This document shows, in pieces, positions 1 to 8,369 of a DNA stretch of 64,000 bases. The DNA comes from a virus, in IMG/VR virus record IMGVR_UViG_3300047563_000187, positions 111,262-175,261 of that record; one strand, written 5' to 3'. A model generated the notes under the pieces. The model searched no databases and was not told the DNA's origin. It saw only the letters and a program-made list of their open reading frames with translations. A program made the position numbers and the translations under genes. Positions within the stretch are counted from its first letter, which is position 1; the number at the start of each line of letters is the position of its first letter.

Positions 1-2
1 AG

Positions 3-680
3 GTCTCACAGATCACCAACGGATTCCTGTACGTTTACGACGAGGTGAAAGATGAAGATGACTATCTGGCAGACCTATTTGGCCTTCAAGACGATGCCAA
101 ACCCAAGACTAAGGGCCCGCGGGAAACGCTGTACTTCGGGCAGCAGCCGAAGCTTCAGAGTCTTATCGATCTGGTTACGGGCCCTCTCCGTCAGCGAAAA
201 GCCATCGTATGGTATAACTGCACGGCTGAGTTCGATCTGTTGTCTCAAACGTTCAAGCGACTGGGTATCAAGTTCCTATCCATCCGTGGCGGCAGTAAGA
301 CGACAGGTGAAGTGGTCCGGATGTTCAACCAAAGCGATGAGTACCAGTTCCTTATCTGCCAAGCCAAGGCGGTTAACTATGGGATCACGGTACTCGGGAA
401 GAACCCTGAGGCGTTAGAGGGTGACATCGATGGCTTGATGCCTGAGATTGACACTCGGGTTTACACCCACATCTTCTACAGCCTCAACTACAGTCTGGAG
501 GTTTTCCTACAGCAACAGGACCGATCTCACCGTATCGGTCAGACCATGCCTGTGGATTACTACATCCTACTCTCTGACTGCTATGCCGATCAGGCCATCT
601 ACAACGCCCTGTCTACCAAGATGGAGGTGCGAGAGGCGACTCTGATCGACATCTCAAGAAGATTGAAGGAACTGGTATAA
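3..680 (+). CDS. SNF2-family helicase, C-terminal part (truncated at window edge)
   Basis: The reading frame is open from the first full codon of the window, so the gene begins to the left of it. The visible part is the second RecA-like lobe of an SNF2-type (superfamily 2) ATPase. It contains LICQAKAVNYGITV (motif V region) and QQQDRSHRIGQ, the classic SNF2 motif VI with its arginine finger. Such proteins translocate on double-stranded DNA and are common in large phages, where they are linked to replication or recombination. A GTG at position 45 could be mistaken for a start, but the upstream in-frame residues (QITNGFLYVYDE) match the family and argue against it. Confidence 0.88.
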   Translation, partial: VSQITNGFLYVYDEVKDEDDYLADLFGLQDDAKPKTKGPRETLYFGQQPKLQSLIDLVTGPLRQRKAIVWYNCTAEFDLLSQTFKRLGIKFLSIRGGSKTTGEVVRMFNQSDEYQFLICQAKAVNYGITVLGKNPEALEGDIDGLMPEIDTRVYTHIFYSLNYSLEVFLQQQDRSHRIGQTMPVDYYILLSDCYADQAIYNALSTKMEVREATLIDISRRLKELV

Positions 681-683
681 CCA
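674..683 (+). promoter_or_regulatory. possible GGTATAA-type promoter at the helicase stop codon
   Basis: GGTATAACCA matches the phage promoter element seen elsewhere. However, the TAA is also the stop codon of the helicase and the expected start of transcription falls inside the next hairpin, so this may be chance. Confidence 0.3.
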
Positions 684-687
684 CTAA

Positions 688-710
688 GGGGCACCATCAC
701 GGTGCCCTTT
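688..710 (+). terminator. Rho-independent terminator
   Basis: The stem GGGCACC/GGTGCCC with a five-base loop is followed by TTTGT. It lies directly behind the SNF2 helicase gene. Confidence 0.65.
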
Positions 711-726
711 GTCTAAGGAGGTTTTG

Positions 727-2319
727 ATGATCAACATTCAAAACGTCTTCCCCTTTGCAGAACCGCGAGATACTCAAATAGATGTCATTGAGCAGATCGA
801 CTATCACTTCTCGAGGGGGAAGCGTTTCATCGTCTTGCAGAGTCCAGTTGGCTCGGGTAAGAGTGCGATTGCTTTAGCTGTGGCTCGCCACTTCCAGAGC
901 TCGTACATCCTGACGCCGAGGAAGTCCCTGCAAGACCAGTACTATGAGGACTTCGGGCAATACGTCACCCTGCTGAAGGGTCGTGCAGCCTATCCATGTC
1001 CTCGTATCTGTACGGTCACGCAGGAGGATTACGCCATTGTGCAGTCTGGCGGGTCACCTATGACGCCGGCAGTTCTGTCCTGTGCACGAGGCCCATGTGT
1101 ATCGGAGACAGATGTGCCTCGGGAGGACCGGGAGTATGGTCCAGAAGAGTGTGCTCGGGAAGGGTACCCATGCCCCTACCAGATGGCCCTAGATCGAGCT
1201 CTGAGCCATCCGCACGTAGTCTGTAACCTCCACTCCTTCATCTTCCAGGCGGCGTTCCTAGGACGCTTCCAGAGGCGTCCTGTGCTGATTATCGATGAGG
1301 CCCATGACGTGGAGGGGATCATCCGGGATTTCCTGGACAAGACCTTCTTCTGCTACGGGCAGTTCTTCGATAACCAGCTAGTAGATGACTTCCCCAACGC
1401 GGCATCCATCCGCACTTATCTGCTTAGGCATGCTAAACCGCCGCTCGAGTATGGACGTTCTCGTGACGACCCTGCTTACCGGGCTAAGGTGGAGGCCTTC
1501 GAGGCGAACGTAGCGACCATCACTGACGATTCTTTACGTTACATGGTGGCCACTACGGAAGAGGACCGCAATGGTACTCGTATCCGCTTCAAGCAGAAGA
1601 ACATCGGGATGAAGGCTCATGAGTACATGTTCGATATGGCCGATCGAGTGCTCTTGATGTCCGGCACTATCTATGACCATCGCGAGTACTGTCAGCGTCT
1701 TGGCATTAACCCCAACGTTACTGCCTTCATTGACGTCGATAGTGAGTTCCCGTTAGAGACCAGACCAATCGTCATTGACCGAAACCTCACGGTCAATACG
1801 AGCTTTTCTGACTGGTATAAGAATAATGGGAAGGAAGATGCAATACTTTCACTGCGTGAGGTGATGAGGGGCAACCCAGATAAGGGGCTCATACACGCAT
1901 CTTCCTATGCGATGGCACGCGAACTAGCGGAAGGCCTAGCTGACACTGGACGGGTAATTACACACGAACCCCATGACTTCCAGAGTCAGCTAGAGCTCTT
2001 CCGCAACTCGCGTAACGGAGCCGTTTTTATCTCCCCCGTATGTTCCCAAGGCGTAGACTTCAAATATGACTACGCAAGATGGCAAGCCATCGTCAGAGTA
2101 CCGCACCCGAATTACGGGGATCGCCTAGTTTCGTCCATGAGTTTCAACTGGAAAAACTGGGTGGCATTGGTCACGTTCGGTCAGCAGATCGGACGGATCA
2201 ACCGTGCTCCTGATGATTTCGGTGTGACTTATCTAATCGACGCTAGATTTGATTCCTGGATTCGTTCCAACAGAGTCAGACTTCCACGATGGCTACGAGA
2301 GGCCATCGAGATTAGATAA
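727..2319 (+). CDS. Rad3/XPD (DinG)-like superfamily 2 DNA helicase
   Basis: The protein has 530 residues. Walker A is GSGKS at about 42-46 and Walker B is DEAH at 190-193. Between them lie cysteines 91, 95, 119, 124, 142 and 149, the position where XPD, DinG and Rad3 helicases hold a 4Fe-4S cluster. The C-terminal half carries VLLMSGTIYD and QQIGRINR, the latter a motif VI. Enzymes of this family unwind DNA 5'-3'. An open TTG lies at 709, but ATG 727 has TAAGGAGG six bases upstream and is the better start. It lies between the SNF2 helicase and a tiny gene, and probably acts in phage DNA repair or replication. Confidence 0.85.
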   Translation: MINIQNVFPFAEPRDTQIDVIEQIDYHFSRGKRFIVLQSPVGSGKSAIALAVARHFQSSYILTPRKSLQDQYYEDFGQYVTLLKGRAAYPCPRICTVTQEDYAIVQSGGSPMTPAVLSCARGPCVSETDVPREDREYGPEECAREGYPCPYQMALDRALSHPHVVCNLHSFIFQAAFLGRFQRRPVLIIDEAHDVEGIIRDFLDKTFFCYGQFFDNQLVDDFPNAASIRTYLLRHAKPPLEYGRSRDDPAYRAKVEAFEANVATITDDSLRYMVATTEEDRNGTRIRFKQKNIGMKAHEYMFDMADRVLLMSGTIYDHREYCQRLGINPNVTAFIDVDSEFPLETRPIVIDRNLTVNTSFSDWYKNNGKEDAILSLREVMRGNPDKGLIHASSYAMARELAEGLADTGRVITHEPHDFQSQLELFRNSRNGAVFISPVCSQGVDFKYDYARWQAIVRVPHPNYGDRLVSSMSFNWKNWVALVTFGQQIGRINRAPDDFGVTYLIDARFDSWIRSNRVRLPRWLREAIEIR

Positions 2320-2331
2320 GGAGAAATGCAC

Positions 2332-2445
2332 ATGTCTACTACTTCCATCTGGAATTGGGGCTTCATGCCCAATGGTGGCGGCAATGGTAATCAACATCAA
2401 CCAAAACCCACTTCCGGAGGTAGTAGACCGCGACCGAAGAAGTAA
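2332..2445 (+). CDS. small Gly/Asn/Pro-rich protein, 37 aa
   Basis: A short open frame begins MSTTSIWNWGF and ends in a basic tail (RPRPKK). The ribosome binding site AAGGAG sits eight bases before ATG 2332; an in-frame ATG at 2326 is too close to it. The middle is low complexity (glycine, asparagine, glutamine and proline). No family is recognised. It is coupled to the helicase gene 12 bases upstream and closed by the following terminator. Confidence 0.6.
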   Translation: MSTTSIWNWGFMPNGGGNGNQHQPKPTSGGSRPRPKK

Positions 2446-2450
2446 TAGAG

Positions 2451-2473
2451 AGGCCTCCGCTTGGAGGCCTTTT
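2451..2473. terminator. bidirectional terminator between convergent genes
   Basis: AGGCCTCC/GGAGGCCT with a four-base loop and TTTT on the plus-strand side lies between the plus-strand helicase operon and the convergent minus-strand sigma-like gene. Confidence 0.75.
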
Positions 2474-2482
2474 ACTCTTGGG

Positions 2483-3271
2483 TTACTCTTTTAGGTTTGG
2501 GTCTGATTCGAGGATTTGGTAGACACGTTTACGTACATCCCGTACGTACTCAGCGGTCACTTCTGGATCGTTAAGGATCTCGACGATCTCGAGAGGTCTT
2601 TTCTCCACGCCGTCTTCAATACCGAACAGCATGATGGCAATGTGGCAATCTCGCGGAGGAAGCTCCTTCAGCTTGCCCATAATGTATGCCTCCATATTGT
2701 CTTGCTCTACAAGCTCAAATGGATTGTCTTCAGGCATATCAGTCGGGTTCATCTCTTCGAAGTAGAAGGTCAGATATTGGGTTTGACTGAGTTCATTGAG
2801 ATCCTTCACCGGTACGTTAGGGAACTCCTTCTGCAGATCTCGCAGCGGTGGATGGCGTTCGCACGAATCCATGTAGCGTTTGATCTTGGCGGCCAGTTGC
2901 TGTTTCTGCGTGGGCAGTGACACAAGACGCCATCTCGACATCTCCTTGAGCTGACGCTGCATGACCCACCATCCAGAGTACGTCAAAAGTCTGACGCCTG
3001 AGTTCGGATCATACTTATCCAGACCGACAATGAGCCCTTCGTTTCCCACTGCGATCAGCTCTTCGAGTTGGTCTGCATTACCTTTGGCGTACTTCTTTGC
3101 CTTCTTAAAGACGTAGCGTAGGTTGGCGTTGATCAGGCGATCTCGGACAACCTTCTTCCTGGTAGGGGAAACATCGGGGTCAAAGTACTCGCCTAGTAGA
3201 ACTTGCTCCTCCTCCTTACTTAGAGGGGGATGCTTTCGATAAATCTCTTCGTAATATTGTGATAATTCCAT
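2483..3271 (-). CDS. sigma-70-like RNA polymerase sigma factor
   Basis: The protein has 262 residues. The central part (LRYVFKKAKKYAKGNADQLEEL, then GNEGLIVGLDKYDPNSG and TYSGWWVMQRQL) is a clear sigma region 2, which binds the polymerase core and melts the -10 region. The second half is helical, with LKELPPRD and VRDVRKRVYQIL resembling region 4, although degenerate. The frame is open up to 3328, but that stretch holds the promoter, so ATG 3271 is chosen; GGAG lies 11 bases upstream of it. Inference: this factor may recognise the GGTATAAGTA elements found throughout the window, as T4 gp55 does for TATAAATA. Confidence 0.85.
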   Translation of the reverse strand: MELSQYYEEIYRKHPPLSKEEEQVLLGEYFDPDVSPTRKKVVRDRLINANLRYVFKKAKKYAKGNADQLEELIAVGNEGLIVGLDKYDPNSGVRLLTYSGWWVMQRQLKEMSRWRLVSLPTQKQQLAAKIKRYMDSCERHPPLRDLQKEFPNVPVKDLNELSQTQYLTFYFEEMNPTDMPEDNPFELVEQDNMEAYIMGKLKELPPRDCHIAIMLFGIEDGVEKRPLEIVEILNDPEVTAEYVRDVRKRVYQILESDPNLKE

Positions 3272-3277
3272 GGTGGC

Positions 3278-3306
3278 TTGATCTCCGATGACCAAGCGTA
3301 TAGTAT
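3278..3306 (+). promoter_or_regulatory. possible sigma70 promoter for the 73-aa gene
   Basis: TTGATC, 17 bases, TAGTAT. It overlaps the divergent promoter of the sigma-like gene on the other strand, and the two -10 boxes share the same bases. Confidence 0.4.
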
Positions 3307-3328
3307 CTACCCGGACATGTTTAGTCAA
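3300..3328 (-). promoter_or_regulatory. sigma70-type promoter of the sigma-like gene
   Basis: On the minus strand: TTGACT (3328-3323), a 17-base spacer, TACTAT (3305-3300). It would place the start of transcription about 20 bases before ATG 3271, so the sigma-like gene would be read early by host RNA polymerase. Confidence 0.65.
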
Positions 3329-3342
3329 ACAAAGGAGTTTAC

Positions 3343-3564
3343 ATGATCAAGGTAACTGCACGCCAACTAGATAACGGAATTGTCCGTTTGACCTTCCAAA
3401 GCAACTCTCCTGAGGCTGATAAAGATCAGCTGGATCTTATCGGAGCATCAGTCGTCAATGCCGAATACGTTCGTCGTGGTGGCTTTTCCATCTCTACACC
3501 TGGTACGCTAACTATCGAAGCCCTCGATACGACCTTTTCAACAAAAACGCATACGGAGGTATAA
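3343..3564 (+). CDS. hypothetical protein, 73 aa
   Basis: It starts at ATG 3343 after AAAGGAG (spacing five). The sequence is soluble and beta-rich with alternating hydrophobic residues (MIKVTARQLDNGIVRLTFQS). It has no recognised domain. It begins a plus-strand series that continues through a 57-aa protein into the single-stranded DNA-binding protein, so a role near replication is possible but unproven. Confidence 0.75.
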   Translation: MIKVTARQLDNGIVRLTFQSNSPEADKDQLDLIGASVVNAEYVRRGGFSISTPGTLTIEALDTTFSTKTHTEV

Positions 3565-3567
3565 CTA
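3558..3567 (+). promoter_or_regulatory. GGTATAACTA element overlapping a ribosome binding site
   Basis: GGTATAACTA overlaps both the GGAGG ribosome binding site of the next gene and the stop codon of the previous one. Its function as a promoter is doubtful, because the transcript would start at or beyond ATG 3570. Confidence 0.2.
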
Positions 3568-3569
3568 CT

Positions 3570-3743
3570 ATGGAGAAATCGGGATCTGTCACGCTGACGA
3601 TGACTCCGGAGGACTGGTCTTATTTCGAAAAAGGCCTAGTATCTCCGCGAATTCACCGTGATTGGGGATTGACTTTTAGTGAGCTTCGAGCTATGATCCA
3701 AGCACAATCTGACAACACGAAACCTCAAGAGGTAAATATCTAA
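3570..3743 (+). CDS. hypothetical protein, 57 aa
   Basis: ATG 3570 follows ACGGAGG by ten bases and the stop TAA abuts the ATG of the SSB gene, so translation is coupled. The product (begins MEKSGSVTLTMTPEDWSYFE) has a short helix-rich middle (LTFSELRAMIQAQ) and no recognised domain. Confidence 0.65.
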   Translation: MEKSGSVTLTMTPEDWSYFEKGLVSPRIHRDWGLTFSELRAMIQAQSDNTKPQEVNI

Positions 3744-4409
3744 ATGGCTGAACAACAGAAGTACCCCCGCGTTAAGCTGCCGAAGTCTACTCTGTCCTGG
3801 GCTTACCTGGTAAACCCTGACACCAAGTTCAACGAACTGGGTGACTTCAAGGCTAACGCCACCGTGCCTGGTGAAATCGGTAAAGCTTTCATTGCTGAAG
3901 TCCTGCAGCCTCTGCTGGATGCCGCTCTGGTGGAAGCTCAAGAAGAAGCCAAGTCCAAAGCTACCGGCGGCCGCAAGCCGAAGGAAGTTCGCATCTCCGA
4001 GTTCCTCCCTTGGGAAGAGCTGGAAAACGGCGACATCATGTTCAAGGTCAAGCGTAAGGCCAAGATCGTGAAAGACGACGGCTCCGTTCAGGAGTTCCGC
4101 GTTGATCTGATCAAGCCGGATCGCAAGATCTTCACCGAAGAAGAAAAGGCTGCACTGAACATCGGCAACGGTACCATCGGTATCCCGCTTGTCACTGTTG
4201 TTCCGTACAACATGCCGACTCAAGGTGTTGGTCTGACTCTGCGTCTCGAGAAGATGCAGCTGCTGGAAATCAAGGAATACAGCCGTGACTCCGATAACGA
4301 GTTCGACGACGAATCCGGTGAGTACGAAGTGCCCGTAGTGGCAACTGGTGCTCCGGCCGGTGATTCCGAGTTCCAGGATGAAGAAGCCGGTCAAGGCTAC
4401 ACCGTCTAA
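3744..4409 (+). CDS. single-stranded DNA-binding protein (T7 gp2.5-like, DUF2815 type)
   Basis: The protein has 221 residues. It starts MAEQQKYPRVKLPKSTLSWAY and contains the FNELGDFKANA and GIPLVTVVPYNM stretches typical of DUF2815 phage proteins, which have an OB fold. The C-terminal 50 residues are strongly acidic (DSDNEFDDESGEYE, EFQDEEAG) and end in an aromatic-hydrophobic tip, as in T7 gp2.5 and other SSBs, where this tail contacts polymerase and helicase. Its role is coating single-stranded DNA during replication. It is closed by a strong terminator. The assignment rests on motif recall, not on a search. Confidence 0.75.
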   Translation: MAEQQKYPRVKLPKSTLSWAYLVNPDTKFNELGDFKANATVPGEIGKAFIAEVLQPLLDAALVEAQEEAKSKATGGRKPKEVRISEFLPWEELENGDIMFKVKRKAKIVKDDGSVQEFRVDLIKPDRKIFTEEEKAALNIGNGTIGIPLVTVVPYNMPTQGVGLTLRLEKMQLLEIKEYSRDSDNEFDDESGEYEVPVVATGAPAGDSEFQDEEAGQGYTV

Positions 4410-4430
4410 CTTTAGGTTAGGCTGTGAGAA

Positions 4431-4455
4431 GGGGGCGATGAGCCCCCTTTGTTTT
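4431..4455 (+). terminator. Rho-independent terminator after SSB
   Basis: GGGGGC/GCCCCC with a five-base loop is followed by TTTGTTTT. Confidence 0.85.
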
Positions 4456-4465
4456 AGGAGTAAAC

Positions 4466-5365
4466 ATGGACCTATCCTACCTTGCGGACGCACCGGTACT
4501 TGCTGAGATTACGCCGGAAGCCCTAGGGCCCTGGTCTCCATCTCGGATGAAGTGCCTTGAGAAATGTCCACTTCAGTTCTACCTCAAGTACATCGCTAAA
4601 GTAAGCATCCCGGATGAAGAAATGGGCGATGTGGATACGCTTAACCGAGACATCGGTACAGCAGCCCACCTGGTCATTGAGTTGATGATCCAGAAGAACC
4701 TCACCGCTAATGACGCATTCGATATGGTGAAGCACATCTATCGGACTCGCTTTAACGAGGAGGAAATGGAGTACTTCGAAGGTCTACGGCAGACCATCCG
4801 TGAGTTCAAGTATTGGCTGTTCCAACTTGAAGAGTCCAGACCAGAAGGTCGAATCAAGGATGCCATTGCAGAGCTGGAGTTAGCGGTCGACAAGAACTTC
4901 TTGCCGGTGCCTTATGATTCTCCCAAAGCATTCCTGCGTGGCAGTATCGACTTGAAGCTGGATTTCTTCGATGGTGGTCGCATTCTGCTTGACCATAAGC
5001 ACGGGGGGAACCCTGCCTTCGGCATCAAGTACCACATGCCTCAACTCAACATCTACACGCTGCTTGCTCACTTCGGCCATGAAGCTTGCAAGTACTCATC
5101 TTCCGGGATCAACTTCCTCCGTCAAGCAGGCCGTACTATCAGCCCTACAGCTCACCGCGACGAGATTGAGAAGGTTCTGACCGTGTGGTTCCATAACCGC
5201 ATGAAGAAGATGTTCGACGCCATCTATGATGCCGGCGAGATGTTCTACAAGCGTAGCAGTATGTGTCAGTATTGTGAGTTCCAGGCGATGTGTACTAACG
5301 GTAAACGAGGGACCTCTGGTGAACTGCATAACCTGCAGATCGCTACGAGAGTACTCTTCAGCTAA
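4466..5365 (+). CDS. PD-(D/E)XK nuclease with predicted 4Fe-4S cluster (Cas4/AddB-like)
   Basis: The protein has 299 residues. An N-terminal cysteine pair (30 and 34, in RMKCLEKCP) and a C-terminal CxxCx5C (267, 270, 276) match the four-cysteine iron-sulphur arrangement of Cas4 and RecB-type nucleases. The RDIGTAAH helix, GSIDLKLDFF and ILLDHKHG supply the H-D-(D/E)XK catalytic set. Such enzymes resect DNA ends. Its neighbours are SSB and helicases, which fits recombination-dependent replication. ATG 4466 follows TTAGGAG. Confidence 0.8.
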   Translation: MDLSYLADAPVLAEITPEALGPWSPSRMKCLEKCPLQFYLKYIAKVSIPDEEMGDVDTLNRDIGTAAHLVIELMIQKNLTANDAFDMVKHIYRTRFNEEEMEYFEGLRQTIREFKYWLFQLEESRPEGRIKDAIAELELAVDKNFLPVPYDSPKAFLRGSIDLKLDFFDGGRILLDHKHGGNPAFGIKYHMPQLNIYTLLAHFGHEACKYSSSGINFLRQAGRTISPTAHRDEIEKVLTVWFHNRMKKMFDAIYDAGEMFYKRSSMCQYCEFQAMCTNGKRGTSGELHNLQIATRVLFS

Positions 5366-5368
5366 AAC

Positions 5369-5392
5369 AAAGGAGGCCTAGGCCTCCTTTTT
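5369..5392. terminator. bidirectional terminator between convergent operons
   Basis: AAAGGAGGCC/GGCCTCCTTT has T-runs readable on both strands. The stop codon of the minus-strand glycosyltransferase gene lies inside it. Confidence 0.85.
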
Positions 5393-6334
5393 AGCTTCCA
5401 AGATGCAATCTAAGCACTTATGACTGATAACCCCTACTTTGAGATAGAATTCATCCACCGCTGATAGGAATTCTGGCTCTAGAAGTTCTGCATACTGATG
5501 ACACTTATCTCGATACATAAAGTACGGCATGCTGATAACTCTATGGGCCACAGCTTCTATGTGTAGAGCAACCTTAGGTTTAGACCAAGGCTTCAATCCT
5601 CCAGCGAAATGAACGACGCCAACATCTCCATTAACCGCTTTGAAAAGCATGAGAAGGGAGTAGTTGATGTGATTAGCTGCCCTAGATCTTGGGTCGCCGA
5701 AGTAGTTGTATCTACTGCTCAGAAGTGTGACGTCTTCTTTTAGCTTACGGAACAGATACTCTTGATCCGGCAGTAGGAATTCCTTGAATCCATATCGATC
5801 TGGAGTTAACCCCTCTGGATACTTCCTTCTAACCTGCTCGAGATCTACTAGCATCAATCCGCTGTTGAAGGTGGCGAAAGGATCTTTGTACACATACATA
5901 TAGGCGGAGTCTGCCGCATACATAGAGTTGCTGGCTGGACCGATATCTCTAACGGCCCCTAGCGTACGGCCTTGAAGATCTACGTTCCAAATGTCTAGAA
6001 GAGATGGGCGTAGAACCATATCTGCATCAAGATATAGCACCTTATCCACACCTCTAGCTGCCAACTCATCTATAGCCAAGATCCTCATGACTAATGGGTT
6101 GGGGTCGCCGTAGATTATAGGCACATCCGCATGGAACTCGAAATCCCGATACTCTATGTGCATAGTCTCAATGCAACTCTTGCCGAATTTATCCCGCACA
6201 TAGGACTCTAAGTCGTCACTGGATGTGGCCAAGTAGATGTAGGCAGAGGGGTCCACCTCCATGATATTGGCCATTAGAAGAACTACTTGGTTTCTCCAAT
6301 TCCAGTCTGATGTGACCAGGTACCGTCTAGTCAT
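5378..6334 (-). CDS. glycosyltransferase, GT8 family
   Basis: The protein has 318 residues. The GT-A nucleotide-sugar and metal-binding motif DxD is seen in VLYLDADMVLRPS, with TFNSGLMLVDLEQ and DQEYL following as in GT8 (LgtC/glycogenin) enzymes, and the C-terminal HFAGGLKPW characteristic of this family. It transfers a sugar from a nucleotide sugar to an unknown acceptor in the cytoplasm. It is the last gene of the minus-strand series, and its ATG overlaps the stop of the radical SAM gene by ATGA. It is similar to the GT8 genes at 7410 and 8370. Confidence 0.88.
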   Translation of the reverse strand: MTRRYLVTSDWNWRNQVVLLMANIMEVDPSAYIYLATSSDDLESYVRDKFGKSCIETMHIEYRDFEFHADVPIIYGDPNPLVMRILAIDELAARGVDKVLYLDADMVLRPSLLDIWNVDLQGRTLGAVRDIGPASNSMYAADSAYMYVYKDPFATFNSGLMLVDLEQVRRKYPEGLTPDRYGFKEFLLPDQEYLFRKLKEDVTLLSSRYNYFGDPRSRAANHINYSLLMLFKAVNGDVGVVHFAGGLKPWSKPKVALHIEAVAHRVISMPYFMYRDKCHQYAELLEPEFLSAVDEFYLKVGVISHKCLDCILEAKKEA

Positions 6335-7413
6335 ACCTGGGCATCCATGTAGGTCGTAACGTCTTCAAACTTCTTCATTACCCTTAGGTCTCTGGGATGA
6401 GTCATCTTGTGGATGGCCGACAAGACTGACTTATTGACGTCCGCAGTCATCTCACCCTTCATCATCTTATTCCAGTAGTACTTGAGGTACGTCAGACGCA
6501 CATCATCGATGTCATCCCGTAGCTGCGGTACGAAGTGTACCGGATACTCCAAGGAGGCGATGTTGAAGCGGAACTGCTTGCCAAACTCAGAGTACAGGAA
6601 CTCGATGTAGTCAGGCAGGTCGTGGGCGTTCATATTGCTCATCGTGAAGTGCGATTCGCAGTAGATACCCAGACGCTGGCAGAGGGCTACGTTCTTGGCG
6701 ATCAGGTCGTTCTTCACCTTTACACGGATCTTCTCGTTCACCTCAGGAGAGCCATCAATGGAGAACGTGATGGTAATACGGCAGGCGTTGTCCCTCAAGA
6801 TGGGGAACACACGATGCTTCTCAATGTCCACAGAACCGTTGCTCAGGAAGGAGACAGTAGCGTTGGTGCGGGTAATCACCTGCTCGACGATGTCATAGAT
6901 GTCACGAGTCATGAACGGCTCACCTCCATACAGGATTACCTGCTTGGGGTTCGACTTGATGATATGCTCGAGGTCACTACGGTGTTGCTTGTACGGCTCA
7001 TAGTCTTGACGTACCGGGATGATGAGCTCAGGGAAGATCTTCTCGAACATGTCGCTGTACGAGTTATCGCAGGTACGGCACGCCAAGTTGCACTTGTTGC
7101 CTAGGAAGTAGAAGATCTGGCCAGGCTGAGCTGCAACTTCACCAGTCTCAGGGTTGTAGCCGACTTCCTTCACGACGTTCATAGTCGGAGAGTAGGTGTG
7201 GTCACCAGTATCACCAGACGCCATGCACTTCTTGCAGTCATCTGGCACATCGCCTGACAGCATCTGTTTGCGGAAGTTCTTCAGGTACTCTGAGTTCCAC
7301 CATTCGTCTACGCTATCCATAGACTGAGGGGTCGCCCGGCGAGAGCAGCATGGACGGAAACCATCCGGCTTCACCGAGAAGACGTAAAACGGGGCACTGC
7401 ATAGTGGGATCAT
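6331..7413 (-). CDS. radical SAM protein (twitch-type) within a glycosyltransferase cassette
   Basis: The protein has 360 residues. The radical SAM cluster motif CNLACRTC (CxxxCxxC) is followed by ILYGGEPF and later VSFLSNGS. The N-terminal 70 residues hold another cysteine set (PLCSAPF, RPCCSRR, DDCKKCMASGD), a possible auxiliary cluster. It would cleave S-adenosylmethionine to abstract hydrogen from a substrate. It is translationally coupled to GT8 genes on both sides (ATGA overlaps), so it probably acts on the same substrate. That substrate is unknown; the tail proteins upstream in the operon are candidates. Confidence 0.85.
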   Translation of the reverse strand: MIPLCSAPFYVFSVKPDGFRPCCSRRATPQSMDSVDEWWNSEYLKNFRKQMLSGDVPDDCKKCMASGDTGDHTYSPTMNVVKEVGYNPETGEVAAQPGQIFYFLGNKCNLACRTCDNSYSDMFEKIFPELIIPVRQDYEPYKQHRSDLEHIIKSNPKQVILYGGEPFMTRDIYDIVEQVITRTNATVSFLSNGSVDIEKHRVFPILRDNACRITITFSIDGSPEVNEKIRVKVKNDLIAKNVALCQRLGIYCESHFTMSNMNAHDLPDYIEFLYSEFGKQFRFNIASLEYPVHFVPQLRDDIDDVRLTYLKYYWNKMMKGEMTADVNKSVLSAIHKMTHPRDLRVMKKFEDVTTYMDAQV

Positions 7414-8366
7414 TCTAATAAGTCTCCTACGATACGCCCGATAAAGGCGTAGTTATCATGATTGTCACGGCAAGCGTACAGGAACCTAGTGTCGATACAG
7501 CCTACCTCTTCGACAGCCTCGTTGCATGCCTTATAGTACACATCGTATCGGATGTGGGCAAATACCTCTCTCGGGATGGCTCCTGTGAATGCCACCCAAG
7601 GCTTAAGCTTACCTGCAAAGTGCATCACCCGGGCGGTGTGATAGGCAGCCACTCGGTCCTGCAGTAGGGTCACTGCACTCATAGCCTCTGCGACCAACAG
7701 CTCTGGCATCCAGTTGAACACTCTGGGCAGGATCACTGTAGGCTTCCTGGACAAGATCTTGTTCAGATAGTCTTGATCTGGAAGGATCCAGCGACCGTCA
7801 TACGACTCGATGAACCCATTGGCAATTCCCTGTGGGAAATCCTGCCGGATGAGGTCTAAGTTGAGCATCATTACGCCACTATTGAAGTAGTTACGATTGA
7901 GGCTCATACGGCGGTTCCAGTCGAAATGCTTGCGGTACAGATTCGGCATCTCTTGGACTCTCTGGTAATCCAGAGCAGCAGCCACATACGAGTTGTCTAA
8001 CGGGGCATTCCAGATTCCAGCCAGGCTCGTTCTGACAACGATATCACTATCTAAATAGAATAGCCGAGAGACGTCTGGTCTATGCTCGGCTAGGTAATCG
8101 ATAGCCTTGAGTCTCAAGCACATTCCTTCCACTTCAATCGGGCAGAAGTAACTATTTGGGAACCAAGAGGTATCGTTGGGTTCCAACAGGACGACTGACA
8201 CCTTGTACTTGCTGAGTACTTCCTTGTACTTAAGGGCATTCTGCGTGGCGGTGGTAGCGAATACCATCACCTCATCATCGGGGTTGTGCCGCAGGTAACT
8301 GTTGATAGTCACCACGCCTTGATTCAGATACGCACCGTTGATGGTAAAGATTGTCAGACGTCCCAT
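7410..8366 (-). CDS. glycosyltransferase, GT8 family
   Basis: The protein has 318 residues. It contains RLFYLDSDIVVRTSLAGIW (DxD), YFNSGVMMLNLD, LPDQDYLN and MHFAGKLKPW. It is clearly paralogous to the GT8 proteins at 8370 and 5378, with the same order of motifs. The start follows GGAG and lies just after the stop of the upstream GT8. The three paralogues point to sequential or alternative sugar additions to one acceptor. Confidence 0.88.
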   Translation of the reverse strand: MGRLTIFTINGAYLNQGVVTINSYLRHNPDDEVMVFATTATQNALKYKEVLSKYKVSVVLLEPNDTSWFPNSYFCPIEVEGMCLRLKAIDYLAEHRPDVSRLFYLDSDIVVRTSLAGIWNAPLDNSYVAAALDYQRVQEMPNLYRKHFDWNRRMSLNRNYFNSGVMMLNLDLIRQDFPQGIANGFIESYDGRWILPDQDYLNKILSRKPTVILPRVFNWMPELLVAEAMSAVTLLQDRVAAYHTARVMHFAGKLKPWVAFTGAIPREVFAHIRYDVYYKACNEAVEEVGCIDTRFLYACRDNHDNYAFIGRIVGDLLE

Positions 8367-8369
8367 TGC

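Noticed and set aside
3558-3567. GGTATAACTA as a true promoter
   Set aside because: It coincides with GGAGG and a stop codon, and the message would begin at or after the next start codon, so it is more likely chance overlap.
3636-4493. 285-codon minus-strand frame opposite the SSB gene
   Set aside because: It crosses the SSB gene and its terminator and has no start signal.
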